The notes under the pieces are model-generated. The model made no database searches, was not told the origin of the DNA, and saw only the letters and a program-made list of their open reading frames with translations. The translations under genes were made by a program, and so were the position numbers. Shown here piece by piece: positions 54,001 to 61,564 of a stretch of DNA of 64,000 nt. The first letter of the stretch is position 1. Each line of letters begins with the position of its first letter. The DNA is taken from the NCBI RefSeq assembly GCF_014534685.1, contig NZ_JACVVX010000001.1, positions 884,501-948,500 of the forward strand. Direction: 5' to 3'. This DNA comes from Oryzicola mucosus (GTDB taxonomy: Bacteria; Pseudomonadota; Alphaproteobacteria; Rhizobiales; Rhizobiaceae).

Positions 54001-54960
54001 ATGGTCCGGAATAGAACTGTTTTATACGTGGCAACCGCGTTGGGATTGTTGACCCTCGCCTCGCAAGCCCGTGCCGCCGACGCGGTCTTCGGTTTCTCCG
54101 GCTGGGCGGTCGGATACTTGCCCACCGCGGTGGCAATCGAGCGCCTTAAGGCAATGGGTTATGATATCGAGGTTGCCGAGCTGGGAGGCAACAGCAACCA
54201 GCTCCAGGCCGCAGCCACAGGCGATGTCGATATAACTGCGATCGCCCAGGTCATGGACGCGATGGACCAAGGTCTGGACAGCCGCTTTTTCATGGGTGCG
54301 AACACGAATGAATTCATCCTCGTGTCGAAAGCGGACCTTAAGGATTGCAAGTCGCTCGACGGGCGTACCGTAGGCATCCAATCGACTGGCTCTTTCGTTG
54401 GGCAGCTGGCTATCCAGTGGCTGGCCAAGGAGTGTCCCGACGCCAAGCCGAACCTGACGGTCATCGAAGGATCCGACAACAGGCTGGCGGCGCTGCTCGC
54501 CGGCCAACTCGACTCAAGCGTCGTCGACCTTCAGGACTGGACGCTTCTCAACCGCCAGAAGCCGGGTGAGTTCACGATCACGGCTGATTTCACCAAAGTC
54601 ACGCCGATCCTGCGCGCTGCCTTCGCAGCCCGCCAGTCCTTCATCGCCGAAAATCCGAAGCTGATCGAGGATTGGATCCGCGTCCACCTGGACGTTTATG
54701 CGGAGACCTACAAGGATCCGAAAGTGCTGTTGGACAAGGGTAAGGAACTGCTTGGTGAAGTCGATCCCGAAGCTTTGCCGCCCATCATTGAAGCTTTCAC
54801 CGCCGCAAAGGTCTGGCCGGTCGACGGTGGCATCTCCGATCAGGCAGTGCAGCAGACCATCGATTTCTTCAACAGCGACGGCCAACCCTTCGAGAAAATC
54901 AAGACGCCGGCGGATGTGATCGATCGCGGCCCGCTCGATAAGGTTCTGGCAGGCAAATGA
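54001..54960 (+). CDS. NitT/TauT-type ABC substrate-binding protein, second (319 aa)
   Basis: Periplasmic binding protein with a signal peptide (VLYVATALGLLTLASQARA, cleavage before ADAVF). The mature start FGFSGWAVGYLPTAVAIERL and LQAAATGDVDITAIAQVM are typical of taurine/nitrate-type binders; a disulfide between Cys in LKDCKSL and KECPDA is possible. ATG at 54001 is preferred over 53995 because AGGGGA has proper spacing to it. It overlaps the first permease by four bases. Confidence 0.92.
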   Translation: MVRNRTVLYVATALGLLTLASQARAADAVFGFSGWAVGYLPTAVAIERLKAMGYDIEVAELGGNSNQLQAAATGDVDITAIAQVMDAMDQGLDSRFFMGANTNEFILVSKADLKDCKSLDGRTVGIQSTGSFVGQLAIQWLAKECPDAKPNLTVIEGSDNRLAALLAGQLDSSVVDLQDWTLLNRQKPGEFTITADFTKVTPILRAAFAARQSFIAENPKLIEDWIRVHLDVYAETYKDPKVLLDKGKELLGEVDPEALPPIIEAFTAAKVWPVDGGISDQAVQQTIDFFNSDGQPFEKIKTPADVIDRGPLDKVLAGK

Positions 54961-55772
54961 CGATGGTTGCGGCTAGGCCGGCCAGGCCCCGCGCACCTCG
55001 GTGGCGTCTCGAAAGTATGGCAGACAGACGACTTGGGCGACTTGCAATTCGCATCGCGGCTCTGGTGCTGTTCATCGGCATCTGGCAAGCGGCGGGCGAC
55101 GACAGCATCAACCTTCTGTTCCCAACCTTCACGCGCACCGTTTCGGTGTGGTGGGACTTGGTCGAAAGCGGCGTGCTCCCCATCACACTTCTAATCACGA
55201 ACCAGACCCTATTTGTCGGTTTTCTGATCGTTCTCGTTCTTGGAATACCCATTGGCATCTTCACCGCGCGCATCAAGCTGATGGACAAGATCGTCTCACC
55301 CTATCTCACCTTCTTAGTCGCGATCCCGATGATCGCCATCATTCCGGTCATTCAGGCGCTTCTCGGGCTCACCTTTGCCGCGCGCGTCACTGTGGTGGTG
55401 CTGTTCGCCATTCCTTATGTGGTGATCAACACCGCTGTAGCTGTCAGGCGGGTGGATCCGGTGCTGACGGAAATGGCTTTCAGCTTCGGCGCCAGCCGTC
55501 TCATGACGTTGCGCGACGTCGTCTTGCCGGCTGCGGTGCCGGGTATGATGGCGGGCATCCGGATCGCGCTGGGCCAGGCGCTCATCGGCATGGTCGTCGC
55601 GGAACTCACCATCGTCGGCGCAGGCATCGGAAGCCTCATCGCCGACCTTCAGGGGCGCTTCCGTGTAGCTCCGGTGCTTGCGGTGGCATGTAGCATCGTG
55701 ATCGAGGGCATCATCCTGATGAGCCTAGTGGAATGGATTGAACGGCGTCTCGGCCGGTGGAGCAAACAATGA
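54957..55772 (+). CDS. ABC transporter permease, first of two (271 aa)
   Basis: SsuC/TauC-like permease with a 30-residue basic N-terminal tail and about six helices. The coupling motif is LTEMAFSFGASRLMTLRDVV, followed by MVVAELTIVGAGIGSLIADL. It is coupled by ATGA overlaps to the binding protein before it and the ATPase after it. A second, different permease follows the ATPase, so the channel may be a heterodimer. Confidence 0.93.
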   Translation: MTMVAARPARPRAPRWRLESMADRRLGRLAIRIAALVLFIGIWQAAGDDSINLLFPTFTRTVSVWWDLVESGVLPITLLITNQTLFVGFLIVLVLGIPIGIFTARIKLMDKIVSPYLTFLVAIPMIAIIPVIQALLGLTFAARVTVVVLFAIPYVVINTAVAVRRVDPVLTEMAFSFGASRLMTLRDVVLPAAVPGMMAGIRIALGQALIGMVVAELTIVGAGIGSLIADLQGRFRVAPVLAVACSIVIEGIILMSLVEWIERRLGRWSKQ

Positions 55773-56572
55773 GCGGCAAGGCAGATGCGGCCATCTCGAT
55801 CCGCAGCGTCTCGAAATATTACGTCTCCGGAAACGGCAAAAAGACCAAGGCGCTCGATAGCGTCGATCTGACTGTCAATCGCGGCGAGTTCGTATCGATC
55901 ATCGGACCGAGCGGGTGCGGCAAGACGACCATGCTGAAAATGGTCGGTGGTATTCTCGGCTGGGACCATGGCGAGGTCGAGGTGCTCGGCAAGGCGGTGG
56001 AAGGTCCGGGACCGGAACGCGCGACAGTGTTCCAATCCTTCGCTCTGCTGCCTTGGATGACCGTTATCGACAACGTCTCATTCGGCCTGAAGGTGCGAGG
56101 CGTTGCCAAACCCGAGCGCTACAACATCGCGCGCGGTCTGTTGAAGTCCGTCGGTCTCGGCGACTTCGAACATGCCTATCCGCGCCAATTGTCGGGTGGG
56201 ATGCAGCAACGTGTCGGCCTCGCCCGCGCTCTCGCCGTATCGCCGCAGGTGCTGTTGATGGACGAGCCATTCTCCGCAATCGACGCGCAGACCCGTTTGA
56301 TCCTCCAGACCGACCTGCTCGACATCTGGTCCAAGACCGATCTGTCCGTGCTGTTCATAACACATGCCATGGATGAGGCGGTTTTCCTGTCCGACAAAGT
56401 TGTCATCATGGGTGCGCGGCCGGGGCACGTCACGGAGGTAATCGACGTCGACCTGCCCAGGCCGAGAAATGAGGCGACGCGCCGGGATTCGCGCTTTGTC
56501 GAACTGACGGGCCGGGTGTGGGATCGTCTGCGCGGCATGATCACCGACCCTAACGCGGATGTCGCGGCATGA
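55769..56572 (+). CDS. ABC transporter ATP-binding protein (267 aa)
   Basis: SsuB/TauB-like ATPase. Walker A is GPSGCGKTTMLK, the Q-loop TVFQSFALLPWMTV, the signature QLSGGMQQRVGLARAL and Walker B LLMDEPFSAIDAQ. The start ATG at 55769 lies within the stop of the upstream permease. It overlaps the second permease by four bases. One ATPase gene serves two permease genes here. Confidence 0.94.
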   Translation: MSGKADAAISIRSVSKYYVSGNGKKTKALDSVDLTVNRGEFVSIIGPSGCGKTTMLKMVGGILGWDHGEVEVLGKAVEGPGPERATVFQSFALLPWMTVIDNVSFGLKVRGVAKPERYNIARGLLKSVGLGDFEHAYPRQLSGGMQQRVGLARALAVSPQVLLMDEPFSAIDAQTRLILQTDLLDIWSKTDLSVLFITHAMDEAVFLSDKVVIMGARPGHVTEVIDVDLPRPRNEATRRDSRFVELTGRVWDRLRGMITDPNADVAA

Positions 56573-57339
56573 CGTTGTCATTGGGGCTAGGCACACGGAA
56601 ATACGGGCCGTTCCTTCTCTCTTTGGTGGTGCTTGCGGCGATATGGGAAATTGTCGGACGGACGGCCAACATTCTGACGTTGCCCCCGCTGAGTTCCGTG
56701 CTTGTGGCTTTCGGCAAGCTTTGGTCGAGCGGGGCCGTCACCGCGCCGCTGTTTGACAGCACGATGGCGCTGTTGACGGGTTTGGCCATATCCTTGACAC
56801 TCGGCAGTGCGATTGGCATCGGCATGGGGATGTCTCGCGTCATCGACGTCGCCATAGGCCCTTATGTAAAGGCGGGACTTTCCGCTCCCCTCATTGCTTT
56901 CGTCCCTGTCTTTCTGATGATCTTCGGGATCGGCTCCGAAACGCGCATTGCCACCGTTGTCGCGTTCTCCATCTTTATCGTCGCCACCAATGCCGCCACT
57001 GCGATGCGGACCATCGACGATCGCCTTCTCGAAATGGGCAGGTCATTCGGTGCAAGCCGCTGGGCCATCTTCCGCGATATCCGCCTTCCCGCAGGCGCTC
57101 CTTATTTCGTCGCCGGACTGCGCCTTGGCGTGGCGCGCGGGGTCAAGGGCCTGATCAATGGGGAGGTTCTGATCGCAATCATCGGCTTGGGCGGCCTGGT
57201 CAAAAAATACGGCACGGTCTTTTCGATGGATCAGTTGTATGCCGTTATATTGCTCATCGTGCTGTATGCGTCAGTCGCAGTCGGAGGCGTCACGCTGCTC
57301 AGCAATCTGCTCGTCAAAGACAAAGCGAACACGGCTTGA
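56569..57339 (+). CDS. ABC transporter permease, second of two (256 aa)
   Basis: SsuC/TauC-like permease with about six helices. The coupling motif is LLEMGRSFGASRWAIFRDI, and VKGLINGEVLIAIIGLGGLV is the conserved C-terminal stretch. It differs clearly from the permease at 54957. ATGA overlap with the ATPase makes it the last gene of the four-gene operon. The sequence after its stop holds IS630 debris rather than a clear terminator. Confidence 0.93.
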   Translation: MTLSLGLGTRKYGPFLLSLVVLAAIWEIVGRTANILTLPPLSSVLVAFGKLWSSGAVTAPLFDSTMALLTGLAISLTLGSAIGIGMGMSRVIDVAIGPYVKAGLSAPLIAFVPVFLMIFGIGSETRIATVVAFSIFIVATNAATAMRTIDDRLLEMGRSFGASRWAIFRDIRLPAGAPYFVAGLRLGVARGVKGLINGEVLIAIIGLGGLVKKYGTVFSMDQLYAVILLIVLYASVAVGGVTLLSNLLVKDKANTA

Positions 57340-57784
57340 TAGCGCAGAAGGCCGAAGTACCGAAGCGCGCTCTTCATAGCATCCCGAGTATTGCCTCCAG
57401 GGATTGGAGCGTCGGATTGACCGTCTTTGATCGTATCGTCTGAAAGTCGTCGTTCAACGTTTGCGCCATGGAGAGGTCAGACACATTGCTCTCGATTGCA
57501 GCAACCAGCAGCGCGTCGGATTTAGAGCATATCCTCTCTAATCTGGTTCATATCCAGCGGCCTTGAAGAAGTTGGCGCATTCGGCCGGCGTGACCAAAGT
57601 GATGACCCCGCCGACAGTGTGCATCCTCCGCAGACGGCCGTGAGCAGAGGATGCGATTTCCATGAAGCTGTCCGGCACCAGACCCGCGCGCTGATCGATG
57701 GTGCTAGTCGAGCTTCACAGAACGATGTACTCGAATCCCGAACGCAATAAGGTGTAGGAAACAGCGTCCAATTGGAAAAATGGA
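57340..57784. other. Gap with gene debris before the two-component system
   Basis: No intact gene. On the minus strand, 57374-57537 stays open and reads like a protein C terminus (SDALLVAAIESNVSDLSMAQ, ending LQSLEAILGML), with a plausible amino acid composition but no start or known family. Next to it lies the IS630-type fragment at 57538-57663. The rest up to the kinase gene shows nothing recognisable. Confidence 0.5.
57538..57663 (-). pseudogene. C-terminal fragment of an IS630-type transposase
   Basis: The minus strand reads HTVGGVITLVTPAECANFFK and then AAGYEPD before a stop. The pattern T-P-x-E-C-x-N-(Y/F)-F-x-x-A-G-Y is the usual C terminus of IS630-family transposases. Nothing of the catalytic core is present, so this is a relic. 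The family call rests on one short motif. Confidence 0.5.
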
Positions 57785-59230
57785 ATGCGGGGCATCAACG
57801 CTAATTTAGGGACTTATACAAAAGCCCTTTGGAATGCCCAATCGCTGGCCAGACAGTTTCTATTTGCAGGGGGATTGGTCAGCATCGTTGCCATGGTCGT
57901 GGTTGGTGTTTTTGTCACTACTCTTATCAAAACAAGCGTAACGCGAAACGCGGCGGCGACGACTGCGCTTTATGTCGATAGTATAATCGCGCCGCTATTG
58001 CCGGACATCCAACGCAGTACGGAATTGGACGTCAGTGTGCAGCAGGCGCTGGACGAGACCTTGAATATGGGGGCGCTTGGACGGCGCCTTGTCGAGTTCA
58101 AAATATGGCGCGCTGATGGAACGATCCTTTATTCCAAGGACAAATCGCTGGTTGGAAAGCGTTTTGGCCCGTCGAAGGATTTGCGAAACGCCTGGCAGGG
58201 CCGCGTCATTGCTCAACTTGACGAATTTGACGCTATCGAGGCAAAAACGGAAGGTGCCCGTGGCGTTTCCCTGCTCGAAATCTATAATCCCATACTACAA
58301 CCTTGGTCTGGGGAGGTGGTCGCGGTCTCTGAATTTTATGAGGTTGCCGACGATTTGCGTGCCGATCTGCGGCATGCTCTGTGGCGGGCATGGGCGGTCG
58401 TCGCTGCGGTTACAGGGGCCATTTTCGGGACTCTCGCGACTATCGTGCTGCGCGGAAGCAGGACGATCGACCAACAGCGTGTTGCTCTTGCTGAACGAGT
58501 CAAAGAATTATCAGACCTTCTGGCTGCAAACGATGCGCTCCGCACACGTGTCCAGCAGGCGGCCGAACGCGCGACCGCTTCCAACGAACAATATTTGCGG
58601 CGTATCGGCGCCGATCTCCATGACGGTCCGGCTCAGTTGGTTGCTTTGGCTTCGCTGACAATGGACAGCGCCGCATTGGATGCAGATGCACCGACGCACA
58701 AGCGAGAAACCGCCGTCAATGCCATTCGCCGAAGTCTCGATGATGCGATGATGGAAATTCGCAGCATCTGCAACGGTCTGATGTTGCCGAGTATTGAAAC
58801 AGCCGAACTCCGCGATATTGTAGCGCTAGCCGTTGCTTCTCATGAGCAGCGCACTTTGACAAAGGTACAGGTCTCTCAGAGAGGAAACTTTCATGGATTG
58901 TTTCTGTTTATGCCTCCACAGAAGATCTGCGTTTATAGGTTCCTCCAAGAAGGCCTCAACAACGCCTATCGCCACACAGGCGGCGCCGGCCAGAGAGTCG
59001 ATGTGAATTGCGGCAAGGGTCTGCTGACCCTAGCTGTCACCGACTCTGGCCAAGGCTTCGATGTCGAGCGTGCTGGGGGTGAGGGTCTAGGGTTGGCCGG
59101 TTTGCGTGATCGGATCGAAAGTCTCGGCGGAACGTTTTCAATCGAAACGTCAACGTCCGGCACGCGATTGTCGATGACACTGAAAGTTAAGGAACCACCA
59201 CATGACAGCAATCCGGCTGGCCATCGTTGA
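57785..59230 (+). CDS. Sensor histidine kinase, NarX/HisKA_3 type (481 aa)
   Basis: Membrane-bound kinase. Transmembrane helix 1 spans about 27-50, a periplasmic sensor domain about 51-200 (LYSKDKSLVGKRFGPSKDL, cache-like), helix 2 about 203-225, then a coiled coil (LAERVKELSDLLAANDALRT). The phospho-acceptor is His 279 in RIGADLHDGPAQLVALASL. The ATPase domain has LNNAYRHTGGAGQRV, VTDSGQGFDV and GLGLAGLRDRIESLGG. The end overlaps the response regulator by 29 bases. It may sense an extracellular ligand or envelope state. Confidence 0.94.
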   Translation: MRGINANLGTYTKALWNAQSLARQFLFAGGLVSIVAMVVVGVFVTTLIKTSVTRNAAATTALYVDSIIAPLLPDIQRSTELDVSVQQALDETLNMGALGRRLVEFKIWRADGTILYSKDKSLVGKRFGPSKDLRNAWQGRVIAQLDEFDAIEAKTEGARGVSLLEIYNPILQPWSGEVVAVSEFYEVADDLRADLRHALWRAWAVVAAVTGAIFGTLATIVLRGSRTIDQQRVALAERVKELSDLLAANDALRTRVQQAAERATASNEQYLRRIGADLHDGPAQLVALASLTMDSAALDADAPTHKRETAVNAIRRSLDDAMMEIRSICNGLMLPSIETAELRDIVALAVASHEQRTLTKVQVSQRGNFHGLFLFMPPQKICVYRFLQEGLNNAYRHTGGAGQRVDVNCGKGLLTLAVTDSGQGFDVERAGGEGLGLAGLRDRIESLGGTFSIETSTSGTRLSMTLKVKEPPHDSNPAGHR

Positions 59231-59843
59231 CGATCATCCTCTATTTCGTGAAGGGGTTGCGCGGAGTCTCGCAGATATGGGGTTCGATATAGTTGGAGAG
59301 GGCGCAAGTCGCGACGACGCCATTTCTCTTTCCTCGACTTCAGCGCCGGATATTCTTCTCCTCGATATATCTATGCCTGGCGGTGGCCTGAACGCGATTT
59401 TTCCTGTCTTAGAGAAGAATCCGGCGCAAAAGATCGTCATACTGACGGTATCCGAAAGCCGGGAAAACGCAGCAGTGGCCCTCAATCGCGGTGCTCGCGG
59501 CTATGTGCTGAAAGGGGTTGGCTCGCGCTCTCTTGCAGCAATTCTGACCTCGGTTCACGCGGGCGAGACCTACATTTCTCCAGCCCTCGCGACGAGTATG
59601 CTTGCGCATGTGCCGCAGACGAGCAGCGATAGTCCGATAAAAGGTGCACTCGGCTCATTGACTGAGCGCGAGCTCGAGATTTTGAGGCTTGTTGCGGCTG
59701 GACTAAGCAACAAGCATGTGGCGATCCAGCTCGACTTGCAAGAAAAGACGATCAAGCATCATATGACACGCGTGCTTGCTAAGTTGAAAGCGCGCAACAG
59801 GACTGATGCCGCGATGATCCTCCGTGATGCCGAAAGCTGCTGA
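59202..59843 (+). CDS. NarL/FixJ-family response regulator (213 aa)
   Basis: Receiver domain at about 5-120 with the acidic pair Asp 10/11, phospho-acceptor Asp 55 in LLLDISMPGG and Lys in YVLKGVGSRSL. The C-terminal LuxR-type helix-turn-helix is LTERELEILRLVAAGLSNKH followed by EKTIKHHMTRVLAKLKARNR. It overlaps the kinase gene by 29 bases, which marks them as a pair. Proteins of this class bind short inverted repeats as dimers. The GGAC/GTCC palindromes 1.3-1.7 kb downstream are candidate targets. Confidence 0.95.
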   Translation: MTAIRLAIVDDHPLFREGVARSLADMGFDIVGEGASRDDAISLSSTSAPDILLLDISMPGGGLNAIFPVLEKNPAQKIVILTVSESRENAAVALNRGARGYVLKGVGSRSLAAILTSVHAGETYISPALATSMLAHVPQTSSDSPIKGALGSLTERELEILRLVAAGLSNKHVAIQLDLQEKTIKHHMTRVLAKLKARNRTDAAMILRDAESC

Positions 59844-59846
59844 TCA

Positions 59847-60299
59847 TCAGCCCGACATAGCTGCCAAACGGGCTCGATCCGCGTTCGTCGCCGGACGTCG
59901 GATGATCCGCCTGCCCTTGGCATCCCTCATCTCGTAGATGGCTCCAACGATCGATTCGAATATCCCGTTGCTATGTCTCACCGAAATGTTGCGTCCCCGA
60001 CGCTCGATGACATCACCCGTTTTCGGATTGGCACCTTTAGAAGCTTTGGGTTGTTGATTCAGGTTGCTGCCGGAATTCTGACTTTTGCCACCTTGGCCAT
60101 TGTCTTTTCCGCTCTTGCCGTTGCCGCCGCCGCTCTTATCGTTGCCCTTGCCTTTGTCGCCATTTTCCTTGGCGTGCGCCGAGGTTGCCCAAGCGACAAC
60201 AAACCCGCCACTTTCGACGACAATCTTGGAAGGCGAGCTCGTTATAAGCAGTAAAAGGCCTAGAGAGGCAACGGGCCGCCGCAGGAATTGAAATGCCAT
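59847..60299 (-). CDS. Small exported low-complexity protein (150 aa)
   Basis: No family recognised. An N-terminal hydrophobic segment (LGLLLLITSSPSKIVVESGG) followed by WATSAHAKENG looks like a signal peptide. A linker of about 45 residues rich in Gly, Lys, Asn and Ser comes next, with repeats like GKSGKDNGQGGKSQNSGS. The C-terminal 60 residues (GDVIERRGRNISVRHSNGIF and RIIRRPATNADRARLAAMSG) form a compact domain. The ATG at 60299 has AGAGGG upstream. It is convergent with the response regulator, three bases apart. An envelope role is inferred. Confidence 0.72.
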   Translation of the reverse strand: MAFQFLRRPVASLGLLLLITSSPSKIVVESGGFVVAWATSAHAKENGDKGKGNDKSGGGNGKSGKDNGQGGKSQNSGSNLNQQPKASKGANPKTGDVIERRGRNISVRHSNGIFESIVGAIYEMRDAKGRRIIRRPATNADRARLAAMSG

Positions 60300-60364
60300 C
60301 AAACCCTCTTATAGCCTGAACGTTATATCGCGGGTGACATTTTGACAACCGCTTCAGAATGACG

Positions 60365-60396
60365 AAGGCCCACCAGTTGCGAAGCTGGCGGGCCTT
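60365..60396 (-). terminator. Strong hairpin downstream of the BA14K-type gene
   Basis: AAGGCCCACCAG pairs with CTGGCGGGCCTT with one mismatch and an eight-base loop. It lies 90-120 bases past the stop of the minus-strand gene at 60486 and upstream of the next minus-strand gene. Confidence 0.65.
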
Positions 60397-60485
60397 ACCG
60401 GTGCAGGAAGGGACAGGACTGCACCTGGTTCAGATGTCTTCACGTCTCAGAACCTACACGATAAGCGTCCACTCGTAGGTCATCG

Positions 60486-61130
60486 TCAGTTGCACTGCCG
60501 TCTGGGCCCGCCGCTGTAGGGCTGATATGTGTTATCCTCGGGACGATAAGAGCGGTAGCGGTTGAAGCAACTCTGAACGTGATCGCTGTTCAAGATGCGC
60601 GTAGCTCCGTCAAAAGCTGCCCCCGACTGCAAGGAAGCCTCAACAATCCTTACTTCTTCCCCATTTTGTACGGGTTCTGCGGAGCCGTCGCCATATGGCG
60701 ATTTGCACTGCCGTTTCACGCCTCGATGTGAGGTGTAGCTATTGTCGGAGATTTGATAGGAGCGAAACCGCTTGGCACACCATTCCCAATGGGCCGTGGT
60801 CGTTGCGTTTTCATCGTCAGGATGCTGTATGGTCTCTTCCAGCGCAGCATCGGGTCTTTCAATAGCATCCCCGATCATCGCTTCCCTTGCATCCGCTTCG
60901 GTTGTCGAAACGAATGTTTTGAACGAAGGGCGGGGAGGAACCCGATCGAAATTTTGCGTCTCAACATCTACTTTTGCCGGCTTGTCGGTCCAAACATTTA
61001 AGGCGTCCGACTTTAGCGCCAACTCCTGTTCAGGTTCAGCTCGGAAGAAAATTGTTGCTCCAACGGCACCCGTCATAAGCATCCCAACAGCCAAACCAAG
61101 CGCGCTGACTATCATCATGAAACTTTTCAC
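60486..61130 (-). CDS. Envelope protein with two BA14K-like repeats (214 aa)
   Basis: An N-terminal hydrophobic segment ([21 protein letters not shown]) acts as signal or anchor. After an acidic linker, two copies of the BA14K motif follow: [20 protein letters not shown] with KRQC, and [20 protein letters not shown] with RRQC. The pattern Cys-x-x-(R/K)-(Y/F)-R-S-Y ends in an Arg-Arg-x-Cys, so each repeat may close with a disulfide. The start is GTG at 61130, spaced five bases from AGGAGG. Known BA14K proteins are small Hyphomicrobiales envelope antigens with a single motif; two copies is unusual. Confidence 0.85.
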   Translation of the reverse strand: MKSFMMIVSALGLAVGMLMTGAVGATIFFRAEPEQELALKSDALNVWTDKPAKVDVETQNFDRVPPRPSFKTFVSTTEADAREAMIGDAIERPDAALEETIQHPDDENATTTAHWEWCAKRFRSYQISDNSYTSHRGVKRQCKSPYGDGSAEPVQNGEEVRIVEASLQSGAAFDGATRILNSDHVQSCFNRYRSYRPEDNTYQPYSGGPRRQCN

Positions 61131-61182
61131 GGCCACCTCCTGTGATATGTTTTGAGAATGCAGGAGGTGTAAGGCGGTTCCC

Positions 61183-61196
61183 CGGACTTAAGTCCG
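61183..61196. promoter_or_regulatory. 14-bp palindrome CGGACTTAAGTCCG (site 1)
   Basis: Perfect palindrome 53 bases upstream of the BA14K-type start. The GGAC/GTCC arms with a TA-containing centre recur at 61384 and, partly, at 61480. Further half-sites (CTTAGTCCG at 61309, TTTAGTCC at 61399) lie between them. Confidence 0.65.
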
Positions 61197-61383
61197 ACGA
61201 TCTGCGATCTTACGTGACAAGCGATGAGCAACAGCGCGGGTAAACACCCCTTCTGTACGCAGCTCTTGAGAGAGGTTGGGGGGCCGGCGCGACTTAGGGC
61301 ATCGGGGGCTTAGTCCGCGCCGGCTAGGTCGGCAATTAGCCTCCCCGAGGCGATATGACCTCATATGCCCCGCCGTAACAATA

Positions 61384-61397
61384 CGGACCTAAGTCCG
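61384..61397. promoter_or_regulatory. 14-bp palindrome-like site CGGACCTAAGTCCG (site 2)
   Basis: The arms CGGAC/GTCCG are perfect; only the centre departs from symmetry. It lies between the divergent BA14K-type and SH3/DUF1236 genes. Confidence 0.6.
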
Positions 61398-61479
61398 ATT
61401 TAGTCCTCCACAGAGTCCAGATCGAGCATGGGATCGCCGGGTGATTTTGCCAGCAGAGATGCAACGTAACGTTCCATCA

Positions 61480-61490
61480 GACCTAGGTCC
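61480..61490. promoter_or_regulatory. GACCTAGGTCC palindrome (site 3)
   Basis: GACCTAGGTC is a perfect ten-base palindrome about 75 bases upstream of the SH3/DUF1236 start. It looks like a variant of sites 1 and 2 with one outer arm base changed. Confidence 0.5.
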
Positions 61491-61564
61491 TATGACAAGA
61501 TTTTTTAGGAACGCGGTTGCCAAGGGCTCGTTGTGGTGCCGATGGGACATTAGGAGATTTCAAA

